Source: Streptomyces sp. NBC_01296
GTDB taxonomy: Bacteria > Actinomycetota > Actinomycetes > Streptomycetales > Streptomycetaceae
Direction of reading: 5' to 3'
Length of the DNA: 64,000 bases
Assembly: GCF_035984415.1 (NCBI RefSeq)
Contig: NZ_CP130720.1
Span: 3,162,001 to 3,226,000 of the forward strand
Under the pieces are notes generated by a model. The model did not search any database and had not been told where the DNA came from. It was given only the letters and a program-made list of their open reading frames with translations. The position numbers and the translations under genes are program-made. Below are positions 46,027-53,893 of the stretch, piece by piece. Every line of letters begins with the position of its first letter. Position 1 is the first letter of the stretch.

Positions 46027-46986
46027 TTACTGACCTGCGTTGACCGTCGCGGACTTGACGGCGCTGTCCTGCACGTTCCACTTCTCCAGCGCCTTGGCGT
46101 AGGAGCCGTCCTTGATGATGGCGTCGAGGGCCTGCTTGAGGGCGTCGCGGAGCTGGGTGTTCTCCTTGCTCACGCCGATGCCGAAGAGGCCGACGCCGCT
46201 CTGCTGGCCGGCGATCTCGAAGTCGTTGCCGCCACCGGAGGTCTTCACCGTGTAGGCGGCGACCGGGTAGTCGTTCAGGTCGGCGACGGCCCCGCCGGCC
46301 TTGACGCGGGTCTGCGCCTCGGCGTCGGTGTCGAAGGCCTGGATGGTGAGCTTCTTGTCACCGCACTTCTCGGCCTGGGCCTTGAAAGCGTCCTCGTACG
46401 TCGTGCCGCGCTGGACGGCCACGGTCTTGCCGCAGAGGTCGTCCAGGGACTTGATGCCCTCGGGATTGCCCTTCTTGACGAGGAGCGAGAGGCCGGAGGA
46501 GAAGTAGTCGACGAAGTCGATCCCCTTGCCGATCTTCTGACCCTTGTCGTCCAGGCCTTCCTGGCGCTGCTTGTTGTCGGTGATCGACGACATGATCGCG
46601 TCTTCGCGGCCGGTGTAGATCGAGGTGATCAGGCCGTCGAAGGTGCCGGCGGTGAACTGCATCTTCACGCCGAGCTGCTTGCCGAGCGCCTCGGCGATGT
46701 CGGGGTCGACACCGACGATCTTGCCGCCCTCGACGAATTCCATCGGGGCGTAGGCGGAGTCGGTACCGATCTTGATGACGCCGGCGTCCTGGATCTTCTT
46801 CGGCAGGGCCGAGAAGAGCGGGGCGCTGTTGTCCTTCGACGTGCCACCGGAGGGGGTCGACGCGGAGCCCTTCTCCGTCTGGTCGCCACAGCCGGTCAGG
46901 ATCAGGGCTCCGGCGACCGCGATCGCGCCGACCGCGGCGATCCGGGACCGGGCGGCGGTCGTACGACGGGTGGTGCTTGCGGTCAT
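46027..46986 (-). CDS. Polar amino acid ABC transporter substrate-binding lipoprotein
   Basis: The 319-residue extracellular lipoprotein has a lipobox ILTGC and a Ser/Gly/Thr linker before an SBP_bac_3 fold (VIKIGTDSAYAPMEF...). The segments VGVDPDIAEALGKQLG and ISSI...TDNKQRQEGLD are those of glutamate, cystine or arginine binders. The ATG at 46986 follows GGAGGAACCAGCTC. The ligand is not certain. The first gene of the operon. Confidence 0.93.
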   Translation of the reverse strand: MTASTTRRTTAARSRIAAVGAIAVAGALILTGCGDQTEKGSASTPSGGTSKDNSAPLFSALPKKIQDAGVIKIGTDSAYAPMEFVEGGKIVGVDPDIAEALGKQLGVKMQFTAGTFDGLITSIYTGREDAIMSSITDNKQRQEGLDDKGQKIGKGIDFVDYFSSGLSLLVKKGNPEGIKSLDDLCGKTVAVQRGTTYEDAFKAQAEKCGDKKLTIQAFDTDAEAQTRVKAGGAVADLNDYPVAAYTVKTSGGGNDFEIAGQQSGVGLFGIGVSKENTQLRDALKQALDAIIKDGSYAKALEKWNVQDSAVKSATVNAGQ

Positions 46987-47509
46987 GAGCTGGTTCCTCC
47001 GGCTGGCTGGTGGAGCATCCGAGAACGGTCGGGCACGCACCTTCGAGTGTCGCGACCTCGTGTGATTACGGCATCTTGCCATTCGGACTGACGCATTCAG
47101 GCAGTTCGTCAGGTCAAAATCGGATAACGGGTGGGTGGGGGTACCCAACAGGACTGCGGAATGTGGGCTTCAGCGCCGCAGGAACCGCTGTGACCTGGCC
47201 CTTTTGACGGACTATTTGCGGCTCGTCTCGCCCATTGGACAGAGGTGTTTGGACCTTTCGCCAAAAACAGGACAAGAGGTCTCCAGTCGAGCTGGAATCG
47301 ACTCGTCTGGGTGAGCGTTCTTCGGGTACAACGGATCCTTACACCCCTCATCCGGGGCTCAGGGCGCGCGTGCGGCGCGCCCGCGCGTACGAACCTCCCC
47401 TTCGCGGAGACGGGCCAACCGTCGATGCGGAGTACGGACGCGGTGCCCGCCCACCCCTTAACCAGGTGTGGTCACCCTCAACGATTCAAAAACCTAAGGG
47501 GCCAAGAAA
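46987..47509. other. Divergent promoter region of the amino acid ABC operon and malic enzyme
   Basis: The 523 bases are the only leader for both operons; no small gene is supported. Notable patches are AT-richer (CATCTTGCCATTCGG near 47070; TTTTGACGGACTATTTGC near 47205; GATTCAAAAACCTAAGG before malic enzyme). A GGTGTGGTCACC symmetric element occurs at about 47466-47477. Promoter hexamers could not be assigned with confidence. Confidence 0.5.
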
Positions 47510-48712
47510 GTGGCAGCGGAGATCGTCAATCCTCGCAGCGACAGCGCGACGGACAACAACCCGGACGCGGTGTTCGCGCTGCACCGGGGCGGCAAGATGG
47601 CCATCCAGGCCACGGTGCCGGTCCAGAACAAGGACGACCTGTCCCTCGCGTACACGCCCGGCGTGGCGAAGGTCTGCAGCGCCATCGCGGAGCAGCCCGA
47701 GCTGGTGAACGAGTACACCTGGAAGTCCAACGTGGTCGCCGTCGTCACCGACGGTACGGCCGTGCTCGGACTCGGTGACATCGGTCCCGAGGCCTCCCTC
47801 CCCGTGATGGAGGGCAAGGCCATCCTGTTCAAGCAGTTCGGTGGTGTGGACGCGGTGCCGATCGCGCTCGCCACCAAGGACACGGACGAGATCATCGAGA
47901 CGGTCATCCGCCTCGCGCCGTCCTTCGGCGGGGTCAACCTGGAGGACATCTCCGCCCCCCGCTGCTTCGAGATCGAGCGCCGGCTCCAGGAAGCCCTGGA
48001 CATCCCGATCTTCCACGACGACCAGCACGGCACGGCGATCGTGACGCTGGCCGCCCTGCGCAACGCCGCGAAGCTGACCGGGCGCACGCTCGGCGACCTG
48101 CGCGCCGTGATCTCGGGTGCGGGCGCGGCGGGCATCGCCATCGCCAAGATCCTCGTGGACGCGGGCATCGGCGACGTCTGCGTCACCGACCGCAAGGGCG
48201 TCGTCTCCGCGGACCGCTCCGACCTGACGGACGTCAAGGCGGAGATCGCGGGCCTGACGAACAGGACCGGCCAGACCGGCTCCCTGGAAGCGGCCCTGAA
48301 CGGCGCGGACGTGTTCATCGGCGTCTCCGGCGGCACGGTGCCCGAGGAGGCGGTGGCCTCGATGGCGAAGGACGCCTTCGTCTTCGCCATGGCCAACCCG
48401 AACCCGGAGGTCCACCCGGACGTCGCGCACAAGTACGCGGCGGTCGTGGCCACGGGCCGCTCGGACTTCCCGAACCAGATCAACAACGTGCTGGCGTTCC
48501 CGGGCATCTTCGCGGGCGCCCTGAAGGTCCGCGCCAGCCGGATCACCGAGGGCATGAAGATCGCCGCCGCCGACGCCATCGCCGGTGTCGTGGGTGACGA
48601 GCTCGCCGCCGACTACGTGATCCCGTCGCCGTTCGACGAGCGCGTCGCCGAGGCCGTTGCGGCCGCGGTCGCCGCGGCCGCCAAGGCCGACGGCGTGGCC
48701 CGCCTGGTCTGA
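47510..48712 (+). CDS. NAD(P)-dependent malic enzyme
   Basis: The 400-residue enzyme decarboxylates malate to pyruvate. Visible motifs are SLAYTPGVAKVC, DGTAVLGLGDIGPEASLPVMEGKA (malate/metal site), and FHDDQHGTAIV (metal and substrate). The Rossmann loop ISGAGAAGIAIAKIL follows, and FAMANPNPEV. This is the short bacterial form without a phosphotransacetylase fusion. GTG 47510 has AAGGGGCC before it. A terminator follows. Cofactor choice cannot be read from sequence alone. Confidence 0.95.
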   Translation: MAAEIVNPRSDSATDNNPDAVFALHRGGKMAIQATVPVQNKDDLSLAYTPGVAKVCSAIAEQPELVNEYTWKSNVVAVVTDGTAVLGLGDIGPEASLPVMEGKAILFKQFGGVDAVPIALATKDTDEIIETVIRLAPSFGGVNLEDISAPRCFEIERRLQEALDIPIFHDDQHGTAIVTLAALRNAAKLTGRTLGDLRAVISGAGAAGIAIAKILVDAGIGDVCVTDRKGVVSADRSDLTDVKAEIAGLTNRTGQTGSLEAALNGADVFIGVSGGTVPEEAVASMAKDAFVFAMANPNPEVHPDVAHKYAAVVATGRSDFPNQINNVLAFPGIFAGALKVRASRITEGMKIAAADAIAGVVGDELAADYVIPSPFDERVAEAVAAAVAAAAKADGVARLV

Positions 48713-48725
48713 CCCGGAAGCAGCA

Positions 48726-48771
48726 CAGAAGAGGGCCCGGCCGGATGTTCACCCGGCCGGGCCCTCTTCTG
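48726..48771 (+). terminator. Strong hairpin terminator after malic enzyme
   Basis: A perfect 19-bp stem (left arm starts CAGAAGAGGGCC, right arm ends GGCCCTCTTCTG) with an 8-base loop. Confidence 0.92.
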
Positions 48772-49164
48772 TTGGGCACACCCTCCCCGCCCCCGAACCG
48801 GGAGGGGATGCTCCGCCTCAGCGCCTCGACGAAGCTGACGCTCCATCAATGAGAATGCGGCCACAAGATGGCAGGCTCATGACGAGCCGGGCGGCATGGC
48901 GTGAATATTACCGCCACCCGAGGCTTGATTCTTACGTTCCGCTTCCCCCTCCCGGTCACACAAGACCGCACGTGGCGCGCTTAGTTGAGCGCGCAACGAA
49001 CCATTCCACTCACCCCCCGGACGGCCCAGTACGGACGCAGGAACACCCCCGCCCGGTTCCCGCCGACGGCCACCGATCCGTACGGGCGGCCGTGCGACGA
49101 AGGCCTCACCCGCAGAGCCCCGACAGGGCTGGCCCGCCGCGCTACCGGGCGGTAGCGTCGCGGC
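48772..49164. other. Intergenic stretch, no gene supported
   Basis: The 393 bases between malic enzyme terminator and the oxidoreductase contain an AT-richer centre (GAATATTACCGCC near 48902 and GATTCTTACGTTCCG near 48928) that may hold a promoter. A plus-strand frame from 48880 has no ribosome site and was not accepted. Confidence 0.5.
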
Positions 49165-50127
49165 ATGTTCGCTGCCTACGCCGCCCGAATCGACCGTGAC
49201 CAGCCGCTGAGCGGCCTTGTGCTGGGCGAGCGCCCGGCCCCCGAGGCCCGCCCCGGCTGGGTGACCGTGAACGTCAAGGCCGCCTCCCTCAACCACCACG
49301 ACCTGTGGTCGCTGCGCGGGGTCGGCCTCGGCGAGGACAAACTCCCGATGATCCTCGGCTGCGACGCCGCCGGCATCGACCAGGACGGCAACGAGGTCGT
49401 CCTGCACTCCGTGATCGGCCAGAGCGGCCACGGGGTCGGCCCCGACGAGCCGCGCTCGATCCTGACCGAGCGCTACCAGGGCACCTTCGCGGAGCAGGTG
49501 ACCGTCCCCGCCTGGAACGTGCTGCGCAAGCCCGCCGAGCTGTCGTTCGAGGAAGCCGCGTGCCTGCCGACGGCGTGGCTGACGGCGTACCGGATGCTGT
49601 TCACGAACGCGGGGGTGCGCCCCGGCGACTCGGTGCTGGTGCAGGGCGCCGGCGGCGGGGTCGCGACGGCCGCGATCGTCCTCGGCAAGGCGGCGGGCCT
49701 GCGGGTCTTCGCCACCAGCCGGGACGAGGCCAAGCGCAAGCGGGCGGTGGAGCTGGGCGCGGTGGAGGCGTACGAGCCGGGCGCGCGGCTGCCGCAGCGG
49801 GTGGACGCGGTGATCGAGACGGTCGGCGCGGCCACCTGGTCGCACTCGGTGAAGTCCCTGCGCCCGGGCGGCACCCTGGTCATCTCGGGCGCCACGAGCG
49901 GGGACCGCCCCGCGCACGCCGAGCTGACCCGGATCTTCTTCCTGGAGCTCAAGGTGGTCGGCTCGACGATGGGGTCGAAGGACGAGCTGGAGGACCTCCT
50001 CGCCTTCTGCGCCGCGACCGGGGTGCGGCCGGTGATCGACGAGGTCCTGCCGCTCGACCGGGCACGGGAGGGCTTCGAGAAGCTGGAGGCCGGCGACCTG
50101 TTCGGGAAGATCGTCCTGACGGTGTAG
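49165..50127 (+). CDS. Zinc-independent alcohol dehydrogenase-like quinone oxidoreductase (MDR family)
   Basis: The 320-residue MDR protein has a GroES-like N-domain (VTVNVKAASLNHHDLWSLRG) and a Rossmann domain with VLVQGAGGGVATAAIVLGKAAG. The cysteines of the structural zinc lobe are lacking and only an incomplete catalytic zinc site exists (GCDAAG), so it is of the QOR/enoyl-reductase type. The cofactor is probably NADPH; the substrate is unknown. The ATG is at 49165. Confidence 0.9.
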   Translation: MFAAYAARIDRDQPLSGLVLGERPAPEARPGWVTVNVKAASLNHHDLWSLRGVGLGEDKLPMILGCDAAGIDQDGNEVVLHSVIGQSGHGVGPDEPRSILTERYQGTFAEQVTVPAWNVLRKPAELSFEEAACLPTAWLTAYRMLFTNAGVRPGDSVLVQGAGGGVATAAIVLGKAAGLRVFATSRDEAKRKRAVELGAVEAYEPGARLPQRVDAVIETVGAATWSHSVKSLRPGGTLVISGATSGDRPAHAELTRIFFLELKVVGSTMGSKDELEDLLAFCAATGVRPVIDEVLPLDRAREGFEKLEAGDLFGKIVLTV

Positions 50128-50146
50128 CCGGAAACCCTCCCGTCGC

Positions 50147-50194
50147 GTCAACGGTGGTTGACACTGCGGGGCCCGTCAACTTAGATTGACGGGC
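50147..50194 (+). promoter_or_regulatory. Promoter with twin GTCAA-N6-TTGAC operators, probable leaderless start
   Basis: TTGACA (50158-50163) and TTAGAT (50181-50186) are spaced by 17 bases, a near-consensus housekeeping promoter. Two inverted repeats GTCAA-N6-TTGAC lie at 50147-50162 and 50175-50190, exactly 28 bases apart; the first covers the -35 box and the second the -10 box. The ATG at 50195 is only 9 bases past the -10, so the mRNA should be leaderless or nearly so. The HTH protein coded next is the obvious autorepressor candidate. Confidence 0.8.
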
Positions 50195-50404
50195 ATGACA
50201 GAAGCGACCGATCTCGCCGAGCGGGCCGGGGACCGCGACCCGCGCGTGGGCCTGCGTGCCGTGGCCGCGCTCCGCAGGCTGCTGGAGCAGCTGGAGGCCG
50301 TACAGGTACGCAGCGCCCGTGCGCAGGGGTGGTCCTGGCAGGAGATCGCGGCCGAACTGGGCGTCAGCCGGCAGGCCGTACACAAGAAGCACGGGAGGGT
50401 CTGA
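50195..50404 (+). CDS. 69-residue HTH protein
   Basis: The small protein consists of helices ending in QGWSWQEIAAELGVSRQAVHKKHGRV, a canonical helix-turn-helix. The N-terminal part (LRAVAALRRLLEQLEAVQVRSA) is a likely dimer helix. ATG 50195 directly follows the promoter's right operator, so no ribosome site is seen, typical of leaderless translation. The stop overlaps the next ATG by one base (TGATG). It probably represses its own operon. Confidence 0.9.
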   Translation: MTEATDLAERAGDRDPRVGLRAVAALRRLLEQLEAVQVRSARAQGWSWQEIAAELGVSRQAVHKKHGRV

Positions 50405-50964
50405 TGTTCGAACGCTTCACGCAGGACGCCCGGGACACCGTGACGGGCGCCGTGGCCGAGGCCCGCCGGGCCGGCGCCGCCACCGTCACCGAGGAGCACC
50501 TGCTCCTGGCCCTGCTGGACCGCGGTGCACTGGATCCGCTGGGCGTGGACCGCGCCGCGCTGACGGCCGACCTCGCCGCGGCCCGCCGCCGGGGCGGCAT
50601 GTCCCGCGCGGACGAGGAGGCCCTCGCGGGCCTCGGCATCGACCTCACCGAGATCGTCTCCCGGGTCGAGGAGACCCACGGCGAGGGCGCACTGGCCTCG
50701 GCAGGCCCACGCCGTCGCACCCTGGGCTCCTCGCTCCGCTCGGCGCTGGGCCGCCCGGAGCCCGAGAGCCGCCACGTCCCGTTCGCCCAGGGGGCGAAGA
50801 AGACCCTGGAGCAGTCCCTGCGCATCGCACTGGGGCGCCACGACCGCCACATCGCCACCCTGCACCTGCTGCTCGCGCTGCTCTCCCGTCCGGGCACGGC
50901 CGCCGAGGTCCTGGCGGACCACGGCGTCACGTACGCGGCGGCCGAGGCGGGCCTGGCGGCCTGA
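50404..50964 (+). CDS. Clp N-terminal domain protein
   Basis: The 186-residue protein has two Clp-N repeats (FERFTQDARDTVTGAVAEARRAGAATVTEEHLLLALL, and PFAQGAKKTLEQSLRIALGRHDRHIATLHLLLALL) but no ATPase domain. In ClpA/ClpC this domain binds adaptors and substrates. A stand-alone protein could be an adaptor or titrate such partners. The linkage to the HTH gene by one-base overlap makes a two-gene stress or regulatory unit; the target Clp ATPase is not in this window. Confidence 0.9.
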   Translation: MFERFTQDARDTVTGAVAEARRAGAATVTEEHLLLALLDRGALDPLGVDRAALTADLAAARRRGGMSRADEEALAGLGIDLTEIVSRVEETHGEGALASAGPRRRTLGSSLRSALGRPEPESRHVPFAQGAKKTLEQSLRIALGRHDRHIATLHLLLALLSRPGTAAEVLADHGVTYAAAEAGLAA

Positions 50965-51022
50965 TCCGCGGCCGGATCCCCCGGCCGGATCGCCTCGCCG
51001 GACCGCCCGGCCGATCCGCGAC

Positions 51023-51949
51023 CTATCGCGACGGCCGGAGCGTCTGCGCGAGGCGGTCCGCCGCCGCCGCGAGGTGGGCGCGGACCTCGGCCAGCCTGGC
51101 CGGGGTGACTCCGTGGTCGCGGGCCGCGTCGCGGACGTCGTCGCGGAAGCGGTCCAGCAGGCGGTCCAGGTCGCGGGCCGGGTCGCCGGTGGGGGCGAGG
51201 TCCTCGGCCCAGTGCGAGTCCGCCGCCGCGCCGGCGGCACCCGTACCGCCCGCGCTGCCCGTCGTACCGCCCGCGCCGGCTGCGGCGCCCGCGCCGCCCG
51301 TGCTTCCGCCGAGCCAGCTGCCGGCCAGATTGCCCAGCATCCCGCCGGACTTCGCGAACTGGTCCTGCAGCTGGCCCGCGATCCGCATGACCTCCTCGCG
51401 GGCCCGCTCCTGCGCCTCCTTGGCCTGGCGGCGGGCCTGCTGGGCCTCCTCGCGGGCCCGGCGGCTCTCGTCCTTCGCCCGGCGCGCCTGCTCCTTCCAC
51501 TCCTGCTTGGCCTTGCGCAGCTCCTCCTTGGCCGCAGCCCAGGACGCGTCCTCGACCGGGGTCGCCGTCGCGGAGGCCGCGGCCCGCATCTCGCGCCGCA
51601 GGGCACCCGCCGCGCCCCGTACGTCGTCACGGATCTCGGCGGCCAGCTCGGAGACCGAGTCGCGGATCTCCAGTTCCAGGTCGGCGAGTTCACCGCCACG
51701 GTCGGCCAGTTCGGCGCGGCCCGCCTCGGTGATGGAGTACACCTTGCGCCCGCCTTCGGTGGCGTGCGTGACCAGGCCCTCGGCCTCCAGCTTGGCCAGC
51801 CGGGGGTACACCGTGCCCGCGGAGGGCGCGTACAGGCCCTGGAAACGCTCCTCCAGCAGCCGGATCACCTCGTAGCCGTGCCGCGGGGCCTCGTCCAGCA
51901 GCTTGAGCAGGTAGAGGCGGAGGCGGCCGTGGGCGAAGACGGGCGGCAT
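51023..51949 (-). CDS. PadR family regulator with long C-terminal coiled coil
   Basis: The 308-residue protein has an N-terminal PadR winged helix (RLYLLKLLDEAPRHGYEVIRLLEERFQGLYAPSAGTVYPRLAKLEAEGLV, with KVYSITEAG). A long charged helix (about 120-205, Lys/Glu/Arg/Ala-rich) and a Gly/Ala linker follow. The C-terminal helical segment is DLDRLLDRFRDDVRDAARDHGV. This is about twice the size of plain PadR proteins. It lies one base after the DUF4097 gene and is cotranscribed with it. Confidence 0.9.
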   Translation of the reverse strand: MPPVFAHGRLRLYLLKLLDEAPRHGYEVIRLLEERFQGLYAPSAGTVYPRLAKLEAEGLVTHATEGGRKVYSITEAGRAELADRGGELADLELEIRDSVSELAAEIRDDVRGAAGALRREMRAAASATATPVEDASWAAAKEELRKAKQEWKEQARRAKDESRRAREEAQQARRQAKEAQERAREEVMRIAGQLQDQFAKSGGMLGNLAGSWLGGSTGGAGAAAGAGGTTGSAGGTGAAGAAADSHWAEDLAPTGDPARDLDRLLDRFRDDVRDAARDHGVTPARLAEVRAHLAAAADRLAQTLRPSR

Positions 51950-51950
51950 G

Positions 51951-52865
51951 TCAGAGCACCTTCTTGTCGAGCACGAGAGGGGCGGCCGGGGCGTCGGCGG
52001 CCGGGCGGCGCAGCAGGGCGATGGAGCCCGAGACGGTGGTGGCCCGCAGGGTGCCGGTGCCCGCGCCGAGCGTGCCGGTGATCCGCTTGGCGGCGAACTG
52101 GCCGGAGACGAGCAGGTCCTCGAAGGCGTTGGAGACGCCGCCGGTGGCCGTGTTGGCCTCCACCCGCGCGTCGGCAGGGTGCGGAAGGCGGATCGCGACC
52201 TGCCCGGACACGGAGTTGAGGGAGATGTCCACCGGCCGCGGCTCGGCCGCGTCGAGGGCCAGGTCGATGAGCATGTCGCCGCTGACGGAGTCGGCGCGTA
52301 CGGTGCCGCCGGCGCCGTCGACCACGGTCAGGCCGCCGGAGACGGAATGGAAGCCGAGCCCGCCGGTGAGGGACTGGGCCTCGACGCTGCCGGAGACGGT
52401 CTTCGCGTTGGCCTTGCCGGACAGGCCGACCAGCGTGACGTCGCCGGAGACCCCGTTGACGTCGGTGTCGGCGCCGATGCCGGAGACGACGGAGGTGGCG
52501 CTGACCGTCGCCAGCTGCACGTGGGTGGCGGCGGGGACGGTGAGGGTGACGGTGGCCCTGCGCTCCCAGGCCTTGCGGCCGGCGCCGGAGCGGGACCAGG
52601 CCTTCCAGGGCTTGCCCTCGAACCACTTCTTGAGGTCCTGGGAACCGTTCCAGGGCAGGTCTTCGTAGGACACGGTGAGGGTGCCGCCCTCCTGGACGAC
52701 GTACAGCGGCGGTCCGTCGACGGCGGCCACCTCGAGGCGGGCCGGACCCTCGTCGGCGACGACGTTCACCGTGCCGCCGACCAGGCGGACGCGGAGCTCG
52801 GTCACCGGCTCCTCGAAGGTGAGCTTCTGCGGTTCGGCGACCGACCACGTCTTCTGCTCTGCCAT
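51951..52865 (-). CDS. Cytosolic DUF4097 beta-helix protein
   Basis: The 304-residue protein has repeated (V/N)SGxV/GL rungs of about 21 residues (DVNGVSGDVTLVGLSGKANAKTVSGSVEAQSLTG), typical of DUF4097 adhesin-like proteins. Unlike the gene at 7954-8703 there is no signal peptide or lipobox. The N-terminal segment ELRVRLVGGTVNVV is of the same family. It is the first gene of a unit with the PadR regulator. ATG 52865 is behind GAGGAGGATCAGC. Function is unknown. Confidence 0.88.
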   Translation of the reverse strand: MAEQKTWSVAEPQKLTFEEPVTELRVRLVGGTVNVVADEGPARLEVAAVDGPPLYVVQEGGTLTVSYEDLPWNGSQDLKKWFEGKPWKAWSRSGAGRKAWERRATVTLTVPAATHVQLATVSATSVVSGIGADTDVNGVSGDVTLVGLSGKANAKTVSGSVEAQSLTGGLGFHSVSGGLTVVDGAGGTVRADSVSGDMLIDLALDAAEPRPVDISLNSVSGQVAIRLPHPADARVEANTATGGVSNAFEDLLVSGQFAAKRITGTLGAGTGTLRATTVSGSIALLRRPAADAPAAPLVLDKKVL

Positions 52866-52904
52866 GGTGCTGATCCTCCTCGGCGTACGGACACGGCACG
52901 CAAC

Positions 52905-52938
52905 ATATCGCGTCTTCTTGCTAACACGATATATCGCG
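52905..52938 (-). promoter_or_regulatory. Putative PadR operator
   Basis: ATATCGCG occurs as a direct repeat at 52905-52912 and 52931-52938, the second joined to the perfect palindrome CGATATATCG (52927-52936). It lies 40-73 bases upstream of the DUF4097-padR ATG in an AT-rich patch. It is a fair candidate for autoregulation. Confidence 0.6.
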
Positions 52939-52967
52939 GATACCCGAAGTCAAGCCTGCTCCGGAGC

Positions 52968-53786
52968 TCAGGACGCGATGGGGTGACGTTCGAGGAACCG
53001 GGCCATTGCTGCGGCGACCGGTCGGGACTGCTCGATGTGGAGGAGGTGGCCCACGCCCTCGGCGACGTACTCCTCCACGTCGGGCACGTTCGAGCGGAGG
53101 AACTCGGCGACTTCGACCCACAGCGGCCGGGTGTCGCTGCCGAGCACGGAGAGCACCGGCGGACGGATCGCCGCGGCCTGATCAGGGCCGAACCGCCACT
53201 CGGCCAGGGACGGGAGCTCGATCCCGAAGAACGTGTCCGCGTCCTTGACCGCCTGCGCGCCGCTGCCTGGTACCCGCTCGTCGAGCAGGGTCCGGCAGTG
53301 GTCCCAGTCCATCCCGCTGACGACGGGCATGAACAGCCGCACGGCCCGTTCGGCGTCCCCATCGGCGTACGCCTCGAACGCCGGCGCCGCCTGTTCGAAG
53401 AACGCCGCGCCGGCGGGCACCGACAGCAGGGAGAGCTCCAGCAGCGCGACCGTGGCGACACGGTCGGAGTGGTCCTGGGCGAGCTGGGCGGCGACGGCCG
53501 CGCCGCTGGAGTGCCCGGCCACGTGGACGCGGCCGACGCCGAGCCGGTCGAGCAGCGCGATGGCGTCGGCGGCGTGGTCGGCGATGGTGACCGGCGCGGG
53601 AGTGTGGGTGCTGCCGCCCCAGCCCCGCTTGTGGTAGCGGATGAGCTGGTGGCGTTCGGCAAGTGCCGGCTCGGCTACGAGCGGCAGGAATCCGTCGGCG
53701 AGGACCGGGCTGATGAACAGCACCGGCTCACCGGATCCGCGGATCTCGTACTCCATCTGGATGCCGTTCACGGTGACGGTGTCCAT
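52968..53786 (-). CDS. Alpha/beta hydrolase
   Basis: The 272-residue protein is an alpha/beta-hydrolase fold enzyme. The nucleophile Ser is in VAGHSSGAAVAAQL; the acid is probably in VLSVLGSDTRP and the His in VGHLLHIEQ. The substrate is unknown. ATG 53786 (MDTVTVNGIQ) follows GAGGAGGACACC; the longer frame to 53954 crosses the divergent promoter. It is divergent from the TPR regulator gene, 107 bases apart, which may control it. Confidence 0.9.
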   Translation of the reverse strand: MDTVTVNGIQMEYEIRGSGEPVLFISPVLADGFLPLVAEPALAERHQLIRYHKRGWGGSTHTPAPVTIADHAADAIALLDRLGVGRVHVAGHSSGAAVAAQLAQDHSDRVATVALLELSLLSVPAGAAFFEQAAPAFEAYADGDAERAVRLFMPVVSGMDWDHCRTLLDERVPGSGAQAVKDADTFFGIELPSLAEWRFGPDQAAAIRPPVLSVLGSDTRPLWVEVAEFLRSNVPDVEEYVAEGVGHLLHIEQSRPVAAAMARFLERHPIAS

Positions 53787-53893
53787 GGTGTCCTCCTCGG
53801 TGTCTCTTCCTCGGTGGTCATTGCTCACTGTGGAGGCGTAAGCGGGACGGTTACCGCCGTAAGCGTCCCGACCCCGGATCGAGGGACACGGTC

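Noticed and set aside
48880..49199. Plus-strand frame before the oxidoreductase gene
   Set aside because: No ribosome site; composition is non-coding and it runs into the oxidoreductase start.
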